In this document: positions 7,143 to 16,900 of the stretch, in pieces
Layout: the number at the start of each line of letters is the position of its first letter
Numbering within the stretch: the first letter of the stretch is position 1
NCBI GenBank assembly: GCA_902799955.1
Contig: CADCCQ010000028.1
Span: 1-33,259, forward strand
Source of the DNA: an uncultured bacterium
Lineage (GTDB): Bacteria > Verrucomicrobiota > Kiritimatiellia > RFP12 > UBA1067
DNA: 33,259 bases
Direction of reading: 5' to 3'
Notes under the pieces: generated by a model
What the model was told of the DNA's origin: nothing
The model's input: the letters and a program-made list of their open reading frames with translations, nothing else
The model's database searches: none
Translations under genes and position numbers: made by a program

Positions 7143-8663
7143 ATGAAAACGGTACAGATATTCGACACGACGCTCCGGGACGGCGAACAGGCCCCCGGAT
7201 ACTCGATGAACAACGACGAGAAGGTTCGCATGGCCCTTCAGCTCGAAACGCTTGGCGTCGATGTGATGGAGGCGGGTTTCGCCGCCGCATCGCCGGGAGA
7301 CTTCAAGTCGGTAAAGGCCATAGCGGATACGGTCAAAGCCTCTTCCGTCTGCTCGCTTTCGCGGGCGCTGGAGAAGGACATCGAGGCTTCGGCGGCGGCG
7401 ATCGGCGGCGCGGCGCGGCCGCGCATCCACACGTTCATCGCAACGAGCGACCTGCACCTCAAGTACAAGCTGCGCATTTCACGCGCCGACTGCCTGCGGC
7501 AGATAAGGCACGCCGTGTCCTACGCGCGCAAGCTCTGCGGCGAGGTGGAGTTCTCGGCCGAAGACGCGTCGCGAACGGACATCGACTTCCTCTGCAAGGC
7601 GTTCGAGACCGCCATCGCCGCCGGCGCCACGGTCGTCAACATACCCGACACGGTAGGCTATTCGACGCCAGACGAATTCGGCACGCTTGTCGCCACCGTC
7701 ATGAACCGCGTCAAGGGCATCGGAAACGCGACGGTGTCCACGCACTGCCATGACGACCTCGGCCTTGCCGTGGCCAACTCGCTTGCCGGAATCCGCGCCG
7801 GGGCCCGCCAGGTGGAATGCACGATCTGCGGAATCGGCGAACGCGCCGGCAATGCCGCATTGGAGGAAGTCGTGATGGGCCTTCGCACCCGCCGCGACGC
7901 CTACGGCGGCCTCGCCACGCGCATCCGCACAGAAGAGATCGCCCGCAGCGCGCATCTGCTCTCGACCATCACGGGCGTGCGCATCGCGCCCGGCAAGGCC
8001 ATCATCGGAGCAAACGCCTTCGCGCACGAAAGCGGCATCCATCAGCACGGCGTCATGTCCAAGGCCGAGACCTACGAGATCATGACGCCCGCGTCCGTGG
8101 GGATGAAGCAGACCGAACTCGTCCTCGGCAAGCACTCCGGCCAGCACGCGCTGGAGACGCGCCTCAAGGATCTCGGATACGACCTGGACGAGGGGCGCAT
8201 GGCAGATGTGTTCGCCGCGTTCAAGGCGCTGGCCGACCGCAAGAAGCAGATCACGGACCGCGACCTGGCGGCGCTGGCGGAGTCCCGCGTAGCCGCGCGA
8301 AGCGCGAACGCGAAGGAGTGGAAGCTCGACTCGTTCGTGGTGAACAGCGGCAACCACATGAGCGCAACGGCCCAGATCGCGCTTGTAAGGGGCAAGCGGC
8401 GCGTGCAGGATGCCGCCATGGGCACAGGCCCCATCTATGCCGCCTTCCGGGCCGTGGAAAAGATCATCCGCCACCGCTTCACGCTGGAGGACTACAGGAT
8501 CGAAGCGGTGACCGAACGGCGCGACGCGCTTGGCGAGGTGCTGGTGAAGATATCCGACGCACGAGGGACGTATCGCGGACGCGGCGTGTCCACCGACGTG
8601 ATAGAGGGCTCGATACTGGCGCTGCTGGTCGCCGTAAACCGGATGATGGAGGCACGGAAATGA
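7143..8663 (+). CDS. leuA: 2-isopropylmalate synthase
   Basis: 506 residues. It joins acetyl-CoA to 2-oxoisovalerate, the first committed step of leucine synthesis. The start at 7143 is set by [19 protein letters not shown], the standard N-terminus with the RDGEQ motif, and by AAAGGAAA just upstream; a longer in-frame start at 7116 would lie in the terminator. The HMGL-like barrel contains [20 protein letters not shown] (metal-binding HxH) and ESGIHQHG. The C-terminal part from about residue 370 is the regulatory LeuA domain ([26 protein letters not shown]), so leucine feedback inhibition is likely. The stop overlaps the leuC start. Confidence 0.97.
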   Translation: MKTVQIFDTTLRDGEQAPGYSMNNDEKVRMALQLETLGVDVMEAGFAAASPGDFKSVKAIADTVKASSVCSLSRALEKDIEASAAAIGGAARPRIHTFIATSDLHLKYKLRISRADCLRQIRHAVSYARKLCGEVEFSAEDASRTDIDFLCKAFETAIAAGATVVNIPDTVGYSTPDEFGTLVATVMNRVKGIGNATVSTHCHDDLGLAVANSLAGIRAGARQVECTICGIGERAGNAALEEVVMGLRTRRDAYGGLATRIRTEEIARSAHLLSTITGVRIAPGKAIIGANAFAHESGIHQHGVMSKAETYEIMTPASVGMKQTELVLGKHSGQHALETRLKDLGYDLDEGRMADVFAAFKALADRKKQITDRDLAALAESRVAARSANAKEWKLDSFVVNSGNHMSATAQIALVRGKRRVQDAAMGTGPIYAAFRAVEKIIRHRFTLEDYRIEAVTERRDALGEVLVKISDARGTYRGRGVSTDVIEGSILALLVAVNRMMEARK

Positions 8664-9934
8664 AGATGACGATGACGCAGAAGATCCTTGCCGCGCACGC
8701 CACTGGTAGGGCGTGCTCGCCGAGCGCGCCGTCTCTACGTCCCGGCGAACTGGTCATGGCGCGGCTCGATCTCGTTCTCGGCAACGACATCACGGCGCCC
8801 GTCGCCATCAGGGAATTCCCGAAGTTCGGCCGCGCGCGCGTGTTCGACCGCGAAAAGGTGGCGCTCGTCCCCGACCACTTCACGCCCAACAAGGACATCA
8901 AGGCCGCCGCGCAATGCGCCGCGATGCGAACGTTCGCGAAGGCGCAGGAGATCGTTCACTACTTCGAAGTGGGGCACGGCTGCGGAATCGAACACGCGCT
9001 TCTGCCGGAAAAGGGACTGGTCACGGCCGGCGATCTCGTGATCGGCGCGGATTCCCACACCTGCACGTACGGCGCGCTCGGCGCATTCTCCACCGGCGTC
9101 GGCTCCACGGACATGGCGGCGGGCATGGCGGCGGGGGAGACGTGGTTCCGCGTTCCGTCCGCGACCCAGGTCGTCCTGCGCGGCAAGCCGCGCAAATGGG
9201 TCGGCGGCAAGGACGTGATCCTGCATCTCATCGGAATGATCGGCGTGGACGGCGCGCGCTACCAGTCGCTCGAATTTACGGGCGAAGGCGTGGCGGAGCT
9301 TTCCATGGACGACCGCTTCACCATCGCCAACATGGCGATCGAGGCGGGGGCGAAAAACGGCATCTTCCCGGTTGACGAAAAGACGCTGTCCTATCTGCGC
9401 GGACATGGCGCGAAGCCGCCGTGCATCCACGCGGCCGACGCGGATGCGGAGTACGCGCGCGTTGTGGAAATCGACCTCGGCGAGCTGGAGCCGACGGTGG
9501 CGTTTCCACATCTGCCGTCCAACACGCGTCTCGTGCGCGACGTTGGAAATGTCGCCATCGACCAGGTGGTGATCGGTTCCTGCACGAACGGACGGATATC
9601 GGACATGCGCATCGCCGCCGAAGTGATGCAGGGACGCAAGGTCGCCAACGGCGTTCGCGCCATCGTGATTCCCGCCACGCAGCAGATATGGCTTCAGGCG
9701 CTGGACGAGGGTCTCCTGAAGATATTCGCGGAGGCGGGATGCGTCGTCTCGCCGCCGACGTGCGGCCCCTGCCTTGGCGGACACATGGGCATTCTCGCGG
9801 CGAAGGAGCGCTGCGTTGCGACAACCAACCGCAACTTCGTGGGGCGCATGGGACACGTCGAATCGGAAGTCTATCTCGCCTCGCCGGCCGTCGCGGCGGC
9901 ATCGGCCATCGCAGGCCACATCACCACCCCATAA
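8660..9934 (+). CDS. leuC: 3-isopropylmalate dehydratase large subunit
   Basis: 424 residues, the size of the shorter bacterial/archaeal LeuC type. The ATG at 8660 overlaps the leuA stop (ATGA); ATGs at 8666 and 8672 are alternative starts in the same frame. Aconitase-family motifs are present: [31 protein letters not shown], and the [4Fe-4S] cysteines in GSCTNGR and [12 protein letters not shown]. With LeuD it isomerises 2-isopropylmalate to 3-isopropylmalate. Confidence 0.96.
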   Translation: MKMTMTQKILAAHATGRACSPSAPSLRPGELVMARLDLVLGNDITAPVAIREFPKFGRARVFDREKVALVPDHFTPNKDIKAAAQCAAMRTFAKAQEIVHYFEVGHGCGIEHALLPEKGLVTAGDLVIGADSHTCTYGALGAFSTGVGSTDMAAGMAAGETWFRVPSATQVVLRGKPRKWVGGKDVILHLIGMIGVDGARYQSLEFTGEGVAELSMDDRFTIANMAIEAGAKNGIFPVDEKTLSYLRGHGAKPPCIHAADADAEYARVVEIDLGELEPTVAFPHLPSNTRLVRDVGNVAIDQVVIGSCTNGRISDMRIAAEVMQGRKVANGVRAIVIPATQQIWLQALDEGLLKIFAEAGCVVSPPTCGPCLGGHMGILAAKERCVATTNRNFVGRMGHVESEVYLASPAVAAASAIAGHITTP

Positions 9935-9957
9935 CCACTACGCACAGGCTAACCACT

Positions 9958-10437
9958 ATGAAAGCACACAAGTATGGAGACAACGTCGATACCGACGTCA
10001 TCATCCCGGCACGGCACCTCAACACGTCCGATCCAGACGAGCTTGCGGCGCACTGCATGGAGGACATCGACCCCGCTTTCGCCGCCCGCGTCCGGTACGG
10101 CGACATTCTTGTCGCCGGACGCAATTTCGGTTGCGGCTCCTCGCGCGAACACGCGCCCATCGCAATCAAGGCCAGCGGAATATCCTGCGTGATAGCCGAG
10201 AGCTTTGCGCGCATCTTCTACCGAAATGCCCTCAACATCGGATTGCCCATCCTGGAGTGTCCGGCCGCCGCCAAGGCCATCTCCGCCGGCGATGACGTGT
10301 CGGTAGAGCTTGCCGCCGGCGAGATCGCCGATCTTACGACAGGGCAGCGGTTCCGGGCGGAGCCCTTCCCGCCGTTCATGATGGAACTGATCGCAGCCGG
10401 AGGCTTGTCCGCCTATCTGAAAGGAAAAATAAAATGA
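9958..10437 (+). CDS. leuD: 3-isopropylmalate dehydratase small subunit
   Basis: 159 residues. The start at 9958 gives [21 protein letters not shown], the conserved LeuD N-terminus. [18 protein letters not shown] and [17 protein letters not shown] form the swivel-domain substrate loop. It forms the heterodimer with LeuC, whose gene ends 23 nt upstream. The spacer carries two copies of AACCACTA. The stop overlaps leuB by four bases. Confidence 0.96.
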   Translation: MKAHKYGDNVDTDVIIPARHLNTSDPDELAAHCMEDIDPAFAARVRYGDILVAGRNFGCGSSREHAPIAIKASGISCVIAESFARIFYRNALNIGLPILECPAAAKAISAGDDVSVELAAGEIADLTTGQRFRAEPFPPFMMELIAAGGLSAYLKGKIK

Positions 10438-11540
10438 AGGCAAAGATAGCGATTCTGCCGGGCGACGGCGTGGGGCCTGAGATCGTCGCCGAGGCCGTCA
10501 AGATCCTGGAATCGGTCGCGCGGCGGTTCGGGCACGACTTTGAAATGGCGGAGCACCCCGTCGGCGGTGCGGCTTACGACCGGTGCGGAGACTGCCTGCC
10601 GGTGGCGACGCTCGCCGCGTGCAAGGCGGCGGACGCCGTTCTGCTCGGCGCAGTGGGAGGTCCGAAATGGGACGCGCTGGCGCCGGAGAAGCGTCCGGAA
10701 CGGCGTGCCCTTCTCACGCTTCGCGCGGAACTTGGGCTTTTCGCAAATCTGCGTCCCGCGAAGGTATGGGATGCGCTCCAGACGGCAAGTCCGCTCAAGG
10801 ACGAGATTGTGGCCAGAGGAATCGACCTCTTGATCGTGCGCGAACTGACCGGCGGTGCCTACTTCGGCGAAAAAGGCCGATCTGCCGACAGGACATCCGC
10901 CTACGACGTGACGCCGTATTCGGCGCACGAAATCGAACGTGTCGCACGCGTTGCGTTCGACGCGGCGCGACGCCGCCAGGACAGGGCGGCCGCCCCGCGA
11001 CCGCCGAAGGTCACGAGCGTGGACAAGGCAAACGTGCTGGAGACGTCGCGTTTGTGGCGTGAGACGGTAACGGCTCTTCATGCGGCGGAATACGCGGACG
11101 TGGAACTTGACCACATGTACGTTGACAATGCGGCCATGCAGCTCGTGCGCGATCCGGCGCGCTTCGACGTGATCCTCACCGAGAACATGTTCGGCGACAT
11201 CCTTTCCGACGAGGCGTCGCAGATCACGGGCTCCATCGGGATGCTGCCGTCCGCCTCGCTGGGCGCATCGGGCGCGGGACTCTACGAGCCGATCCACGGC
11301 TCTGCGCCGGATATCGCCGGGAAGGGAATCGCGAATCCCGTTGCGACGATCCTGTCGGCCGCCATGCTGCTGCGCCATGCCTTTGGGCTTTCCGGCGAGG
11401 CGGATGCCGTTGAACAGGCCGTCGCGAATGTGCTCGCGCAGGGGTTGCGTACGCCTGACATCGCCGCTCCCGGCGGCGTACAGACGGTTTCAACGTCCGA
11501 ACTCGGAGATGCGATAGAAGCTGCGCTGATCAAAAAGTGA
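10434..11540 (+). CDS. leuB: 3-isopropylmalate dehydrogenase
   Basis: 368 residues. It oxidises and decarboxylates 3-isopropylmalate with NAD+ to give 2-oxoisocaproate. Features are [11 protein letters not shown] at the N-terminus, [38 protein letters not shown], and [19 protein letters not shown], which supplies the metal-binding aspartates. [21 protein letters not shown] is the cofactor loop. The ATG overlaps the leuD stop (ATGA), so translational coupling is expected. It closes the leuACDB operon; leucine attenuation at 6975-7113 should control the whole set. Confidence 0.97.
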   Translation: MKAKIAILPGDGVGPEIVAEAVKILESVARRFGHDFEMAEHPVGGAAYDRCGDCLPVATLAACKAADAVLLGAVGGPKWDALAPEKRPERRALLTLRAELGLFANLRPAKVWDALQTASPLKDEIVARGIDLLIVRELTGGAYFGEKGRSADRTSAYDVTPYSAHEIERVARVAFDAARRRQDRAAAPRPPKVTSVDKANVLETSRLWRETVTALHAAEYADVELDHMYVDNAAMQLVRDPARFDVILTENMFGDILSDEASQITGSIGMLPSASLGASGAGLYEPIHGSAPDIAGKGIANPVATILSAAMLLRHAFGLSGEADAVEQAVANVLAQGLRTPDIAAPGGVQTVSTSELGDAIEAALIKK

Positions 11541-11546
11541 TATAAT
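11541..11546 (+). promoter_or_regulatory. TATAAT box immediately before the LysE-family gene
   Basis: A perfect -10 hexamer lies six bases before the ATG at 11553, so a transcript starting seven bases downstream would begin at the start codon itself. The expected -35 position (11518-11523, AAGCTG) is poor. No Shine-Dalgarno precedes the gene. It may be a leaderless promoter or chance. Confidence 0.35.
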
Positions 11547-11552
11547 ATTCCC

Positions 11553-12188
11553 ATGCTGACGACCTACATAGTCGGGTGTGTAGCCCTCATCATCAAGCCG
11601 GGGCCGGACTTGATGTGCACGCTTGCGACGGCCATCTCCGACGGCAAGGCCCGCGCCTCCACGCTGATGGCCGGGCTCGTGCTCGGCTGCTGGCTGTGGA
11701 TCTGGCTCCTGGCGGCTGGCGTCGCTTCGTTCTTCACGTCCCATCCGGCGGTGATGACGACGATTCAGCTCGTCGGCATCGCCTACATCGGCTACTTGGC
11801 GTTCGGCTCGTTCAAAGAGGCGTATGCGGGCTTCAGGCAGCGTGGCGATAACGCGCTCAACCCGGCGATGGCCAGGGGTTGGCGGCTCGTGGGACGAGGC
11901 GTGTTCATGGCGATGTCGAATCCTCTCACGATTCTCTTCTTCCTCGCCTTCCTGCCGAACTTCACGAAGGAAGAATCTGCATTCTCGCCCGCCGTGCAGG
12001 TGCTACTGCTCGGTACGCTTTTCTGCGCGCTCGTGCCGTTCATCTACTTCCCGATCATCCTGTCCGCCGATTTCTTCCGTTCGCGCCTGCTCGGTTCGGC
12101 GAAGGCCACGGCCTACCTTAAGCTCGTCTCGGCGCTTATGCTCGCCGCCGTCGCGCTCGTCTTGCTTGCGCAGGTCAAGTTCAATTGA
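11553..12188 (+). CDS. LysE/RhtB-family amino-acid exporter
   Basis: 211 residues with about six hydrophobic segments. The N-terminal KPGPDLMCTLATAISDGKARA matches the family hallmark (a PGP motif, then a G-rich first helix pair). FLAFLPNF in the middle is also typical. Family members export amino acids such as lysine, threonine, homoserine or leucine. The gene begins 12 nt after leuB, so it may be the last gene of the leu operon and relieve leucine or precursor excess; that substrate is inference from context only. No ribosome-binding site is visible before the ATG. Confidence 0.87.
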   Translation: MLTTYIVGCVALIIKPGPDLMCTLATAISDGKARASTLMAGLVLGCWLWIWLLAAGVASFFTSHPAVMTTIQLVGIAYIGYLAFGSFKEAYAGFRQRGDNALNPAMARGWRLVGRGVFMAMSNPLTILFFLAFLPNFTKEESAFSPAVQVLLLGTLFCALVPFIYFPIILSADFFRSRLLGSAKATAYLKLVSALMLAAVALVLLAQVKFN

Positions 12189-12196
12189 TGTTGGTC

Positions 12197-12298
12197 TTCC
12201 GTGTATTCCGTGTCTTCCGTGGTTATTTCAGTCATAGTTTTCTCTTTCTTCAGATTTTTGAGTTTTCTCTGCGCTCTTTGTCTCTTTGCATCTCTGCG
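12197..12298 (+). repeat. Tandem 9-mer (TTCCGTGTA) and 8-mer (TCTTTGTC-like) words in the lysE-gltD gap
   Basis: The gap of about 270 nt before gltD opens with three tandem 9-mers (TTCCGTGTA, TTCCGTGTC, TTCCGTGGT) at 12197-12223. It continues with pyrimidine-rich sequence ending in four 8-mers (CTCTGCGC, TCTTTGTC, TCTTTGCA, TCTCTGCG) at 12267-12298. No complementary arm is evident, so these look like single-armed or decayed versions of the inverted-repeat elements elsewhere. No gene is seen here; the regulatory sites start at 12351. Confidence 0.6.
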
Positions 12299-12350
12299 TG
12301 AGACTTTCAACAGATGATTTTAGGTTGACGCCCGAAGCACCATGGCATAT

Positions 12351-12362
12351 TACAAGTTTGTA
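12351..12362 (+). promoter_or_regulatory. Palindrome TACAA-GT-TTGTA upstream of gltD
   Basis: TACAAGTTTGTA has perfect 5-bp arms around GT. It lies 31 nt upstream of the TTACA-N5-TGTAA dyad at 12382 and shares its half-site character. Two spaced dyads before a sigma-54 promoter suggest activator binding; this is inference. Confidence 0.35.
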
Positions 12363-12381
12363 GCGTCGCGACGGGACGAAA

Positions 12382-12400
12382 TTACATAAATTGTAAAGAA
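12382..12400 (+). promoter_or_regulatory. Candidate activator site shared with the glnK promoter
   Basis: TTACATAAATTGTAAAGAA carries the dyad TTACA-N5-TGTAA. It matches the element at 2222-2240 at all 15 positions outside a 4-nt core. It sits 28 nt before the -24 element. Probably the binding site of a common regulator of glnK-amtB and gltDB. Confidence 0.45.
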
Positions 12401-12428
12401 TGGGGCGGCAAGGGTTGCCAAGCCCCTT

Positions 12429-12444
12429 TGGCATGGGTTGTGCT
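12429..12444 (+). promoter_or_regulatory. Sigma-54 (-24/-12) promoter of gltDB
   Basis: TGGCATGGGTTGTGCT matches TGGCACG-N4-TTGCW except at positions 6 and 12, the same two departures as in the glnK promoter. The predicted start, twelve bases after the -12 C, is near 12455, only four bases before the gltD ATG. A G+C-rich inverted pair (GGGGCGGCAAGG and CCAAGCCCC) overlaps its upstream side. Confidence 0.7.
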
Positions 12445-12458
12445 ACCGTGTATTTGAT

Positions 12459-13859
12459 ATGCAACGAATACACGACATCTACCGTCCGGCGGAGGAACGC
12501 ACGCGCGACTGGCGCGAAGTAGAGCGAATGCTCTCCGACGAGGAGCTGAAGGAGCAGACCTCCCGCTGCATGAACTGCGGACAGCCGTTCTGCCATGCAT
12601 ACGGGTGTCCGCTCGGCAACCTCGTGCCCGACCAGAACCGTGCCGTGGCGCAGGGCGACTGGCGGCGGGCTTACGCGCTCCTTTCGTTCAATTCTGATTT
12701 CCCGGAATTCACTTCGCGGATCTGTCCTGCGCTATGCGAGGCATCGTGCGTCCATGGACTCGACGAAGAGGCGGTGATGGTTCGGCAGAGCGAGAAGCGC
12801 ATCATAGAGACTGCGTTCGAGAGAGGATGGGTGACGCCGCGTCCGCCGGAGAGGGAGAACGGGAAAAGCGTCGCCGTGATCGGGGCGGGTCCGGCGGGGC
12901 TTTCCGCCGCTGTCACTCTGCGGCGCAGGGGATGGGCCGTGACGGTGTATGAGCGGCGTGCGAACATCGGTGGACTCCTCCGCTACGGCATTCCGTGCTT
13001 CAAACTTGACAAATCGCTCATTGATCGTCGCCGTGCGATTCTGGAGGCGGAGGGCATCCGCTTCGTGACGGGGTGTGAAGTCGGCAAAGACCTCTCCGCC
13101 GAATGGCTTGCGGAGAAGAACAACGCTGTGGTCGTCGCGATCGGCACGCCTGCCGCCCGCGACCTCAAGATTCCCGGGCGCGAACTTGGCGGCGTCCATC
13201 TCGCGCTTGAACTACTTGAAGGGCAGAATCGTTTTCTGACGGGCGAGATCGCGGCGCCGCCGATCAGCGCCAAGGGCAAGGATGTGCTCGTGATCGGCGG
13301 CGGCGACACTGGCAGCGACTGCGTGGGCACGGCGATTCGACACGGCGCGAAGTCCGTCACGCAGATCGAGATCATGCCCAGGCCGCCGGACGAACGCGAC
13401 GCCTCGACGCCGTGGCCGCTCTGGCCGTATATGCTCCGCACCAGCTCCAGCCACAAGGAGGGATGTACGCGGCGATGGAACCTGAATTCGTTGAGATTCA
13501 TTGGCGACAATGTGGTTGCGGGCGTTGAAGTCGAAACCGTCGAGTGGGAGTTCTCGCCGGAGGGGCGGCCCCTGAAGTTCAATGCCGTGCCAAACACGAA
13601 GGAGACAATCAAGGCCGATCTCGTTTTCCTCGCCATGGGTTTTACGGGCGTGCCGACGGACAACCCCGTCGTCGCGCAGCTCGGCCTTTCCCAGACGCCG
13701 CGCACGGCGCTTGTGCCGGATCCCGCCCGCAACATCTACTGCGTGGGCGACTGCACCTGCGGCGCGTCGCTCGTCGTCCGCGCCCTCGCCAGCGGGAAAT
13801 CAATACCACTTGAAGAGTCTATTGTAAAACCCTGTCGGAGGAAGGGGTTATCCATGTAG
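12459..13859 (+). CDS. gltD: Glutamate synthase (NADPH) small subunit
   Basis: 466 residues. It oxidises NADPH through FAD and passes electrons over [4Fe-4S] clusters to GltB. Cysteines at 37, 40, 45 and 50 (CMNCGQPFCHAYGC) and at 89, 93 and 97 (ICPALCEASC) are the cluster ligands. IGAGPAGLSAA from about residue 141 binds FAD, and VIGGGDTGSDC binds NADPH. The ATG at 12459 is preferred because longer readings would overlap the -12 promoter element; an ATG at 12528 (MLSDEELKEQ) is a shorter alternative. The C-terminal residues after SLVVRALASGK do not look like the usual GltD end, and the stop codon TAG lies inside the first 9-mer of the repeat at 13851, so the tail may have been replaced by repeat insertion. 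Confidence 0.93.
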   Translation: MQRIHDIYRPAEERTRDWREVERMLSDEELKEQTSRCMNCGQPFCHAYGCPLGNLVPDQNRAVAQGDWRRAYALLSFNSDFPEFTSRICPALCEASCVHGLDEEAVMVRQSEKRIIETAFERGWVTPRPPERENGKSVAVIGAGPAGLSAAVTLRRRGWAVTVYERRANIGGLLRYGIPCFKLDKSLIDRRRAILEAEGIRFVTGCEVGKDLSAEWLAEKNNAVVVAIGTPAARDLKIPGRELGGVHLALELLEGQNRFLTGEIAAPPISAKGKDVLVIGGGDTGSDCVGTAIRHGAKSVTQIEIMPRPPDERDASTPWPLWPYMLRTSSSHKEGCTRRWNLNSLRFIGDNVVAGVEVETVEWEFSPEGRPLKFNAVPNTKETIKADLVFLAMGFTGVPTDNPVVAQLGLSQTPRTALVPDPARNIYCVGDCTCGASLVVRALASGKSIPLEESIVKPCRRKGLSM

Positions 13860-13918
13860 AACAGGTAGAACATGTAACCCATACAGATGATTTAGATGTT
13901 TTACATGTTCTACATGGA
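13851..13918 (+). repeat. 9-mer inverted-repeat element, CATGTAGAA/TTCTACATG family (gltD-gltB)
   Basis: The left arm has 9-mers CATGTAGAA, CAGGTAGAA and CATGTAACC; the right arm has TTTTACATG and TTCTACATG. The outer ends TCCATGTAG and CTACATGGA are perfect complements. It overlaps the end of gltD (TAG at 13857-13859) and fills much of the spacer to gltB. A second full copy lies inside gltB at 16748-16816, and a left-arm fragment lies inside the GH2 gene at 25634-25650. Confidence 0.82.
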
Positions 13919-13953
13919 CAATCAAACAATCTCTTTAATGAAAGCACACGGCA

Positions 13954-16900
13954 ATGAACCAGCAAAGCAAATACGAACAACACGACCAGGGGCTCTACCG
14001 TGGCGAATACGAGCACGATGCCTGCGGAGTCGGAATGGTTGCCAACCTCTCGGGAGAGGCGAGCCACGACATTGTTGTCAACGGCATGACAGTCCTGAAG
14101 CGCCTTATGCATCGCGGCGCAACGGGCAACGACCCGGAGACCGGCGACGGTGCGGGGCTGCTGATGAAGATCCCGTACGGGTTCTTCCGGAAGGTTTTAG
14201 CCGGGATGACTTCGGACAACAGACTTCAGACATCAACACTGGAAGTCGGAAGTCTGAAGTCTGAAGTCAAAAACAACTCCGACACAGACCTAGGCATAGC
14301 GATGATCTTCGGCGGCGAAGGGGAAGAAGGGAAGATAGAGGCGGCGGTTCGCGGAGAGGGATGCGAAGTGTTGGCGTGGCGCGACGTGCCCATCAACCCC
14401 GCCGCCATAGGCAAAGACGCCCGCGCCGTGATGCCGCGGATAAGGCAGATGTTTATTAAGACTTCTGACGTCGGACCTCAGACTTCGGAAGTCGGAAGTC
14501 CGAAGTCAGAAGTCCTTTCCTTTGAGCGCCGCCTCTACGTAATTCGCCGGCAGATCGAGAAGGCCACGTCGAAGACCTACGTCTGCTCATGCTCGTCGCG
14601 CACGATTGTCTACAAGGGGCTTCTTCTCGCGACGCAGATCGAGAAGTTCTATCCCGACCTGTCGGATCCCGACTTCGTCTCGCCGTTCGCAATTGTCCAT
14701 CAGCGGTATTCAACCAACACATTCCCGTCGTGGGAGCTTGCGCATCCTTTCCGCGCCATCGCGCACAACGGCGAGATCAACGCGCTGAAGGGCAACTTGA
14801 ACGCGCTTGCCGCGCGCGAGCCGTCGCTGAAGTTTCCAGGTAGTTCAGCGGAGACAACAAGCGTACGACAACAAGCGTTGCCTGGGCGGCCTGCCCCGGC
14901 CTTGGAGGCGGCAAACGCAGGGCAACAAACCGTAGAGGCGGCGGGCGTAGGGCAAGGCGGGAGCGAGCCCTACCAGATCGACATCAAGAAGATTCTGCCG
15001 CTCATCGACAAGGGTCAGAGCGATTCCGCGTCGCTCGATAACATGTTCGAGCTGCTCGTCGCCGCCGGACGCGACGCCCCGCACGCGATGATGATGCTCA
15101 TTCCGCAGGCGTGGGGCGCGAAATACCACATGGGACACGACGTGCGCGCGTTCTACGAATACCATTCGGCGCTGATGGAGCCGTGGGATGGCCCCGCCGC
15201 CGTCGCCTTTACCGACGGCATCGGCCTCGGCGCGGCGCTTGACCGCAACGGGCTCCGCCCCGCGCGCTGGACGCTCACGAAAGACGGGCTCTTCGTCCTC
15301 GCCTCGGAAACCGGCGTCCTCGACATCCCTCCCGAGAATGTCGCACGTCACGGCCGCCTAAAACCCGGCTCGATCCTCTGGCTCGACCTCGTGAACCATC
15401 GCCTCATGGAGGATGCCGAGGTCAAGACATTCTACGCCCGCCGCCGCCCATACCGCCGCTGGGTGAAGGAAAACCACATTCCCGTCACGGGCCTCTTCAG
15501 CGAAATCGTGCCGTCGAGTACTGATGGCCGGACTGTGTCCGGCCAACGCGAACGCTTCGGCTGGACGCTTGAGGACGTCGAGTTGATTCTCAGGCCGATG
15601 GCCGAGACGGGCCACGAGCCGGTTGGCGCAATGGGCAACGACACAGCGCTGGCATGTTTGAGAGAAAACGGGAAACAGGGGATACGGACCGGGCGATTTA
15701 GCCTGTTCGACTATTTCCACCAGCTCTTCGCGCAGGTGACGAATCCTCCGATCGACCCGATACGCGAAGAGCTAGTGATGTCGATAATGACCTACATCGG
15801 CAACCAGGGAAACATCCTCGCAGAGACGCCAGAGCACGCGCGGCTGGTGAAGATGACGCGCCCGGTGTTGACGGACGACGAGACGACGCGCATCAGGAAC
15901 ATCCCCGATTTCCCGGCAAAGACTTTCTCGATGTGCGTTGGGGAACGGGAAACGGGGAATGGGGAACCTGGGTGGTTGAAGACCGCTCTCGACAAGCTCG
16001 CTGCCGATGCGCTGCAGGCGGTGAGAGGCGGCGCAAAGATCATCATCCTTTCTGATAGGGGGGACGTGAGACATGAGACGATAGACGAGGCTACTGGTCT
16101 CGCGTCTAACGTCTCACGTCAAAGCCGCATTCCTTCCCTCCTCGCAGTGGCGGCGGTGAACAAGGCACTTGCCGAGGCGGGCGTCAGGCCGTCAGTCGGC
16201 ATAATAGTCGAATCCGGCGAGGTTATCGAGGTCCATCACTTTGCCGTCCTGCTCGGTTTCGGTGCAACGGCGATCAACCCCTGGCTCGCGCTCGCCACGG
16301 TTTCGGAGATAGGCAAGGCCGACGCGGTAAAGGCGGCGTCCAACTACGTCACGGCTGTGTGCAAGGGGATAATGAAGATCATGTCGAAGATGGGCATCTC
16401 GACTCTGCGCTCCTACCGCAGCGCCCGCATCTTCGAGGCGGTCGGGCTCGGCCCGAAGCTAATGGGGGAATACTTCAGCGGCGTCGTTTCGCCCGTGGGC
16501 GGGCTGGAGCTGGAAGATATCGAAAATCTGATTGAAGGGGTTCGGGGGAACCCGGGTTCCCCCGGTAGTTGTCCTCCCGGCGGAGAATACCGCGCGCGCA
16601 AAGGCGGCGAGGAGCATCTCTGGAACCCTCAGCGCCTGATCGACTTCCGCGAGGCCGTGCGCCACAACGACTACGCCCGCTTCAAGCGCTACACCGACGA
16701 CATCGACCAGCACAGCCGCGTGACCCTCCGCTCGCAACTTGATTTTATCCATGTAGAACATGCAGAACATGAAAAACCATCTTCATGTGCTACATGTTCT
16801 ACCTGTTCTACACGGACATTATTCCCTTTCCCTAAACGGACTTCTACTGTACAAATTGAATCTGTCGATTCAATCGTGAAGCACTTCGTGGGCGGGGCGA

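Noticed and set aside
7817..8659. Extended frame upstream of leuC
   Set aside because: It lies wholly within leuA in another frame and lacks motifs; LeuC homology begins at 8660.
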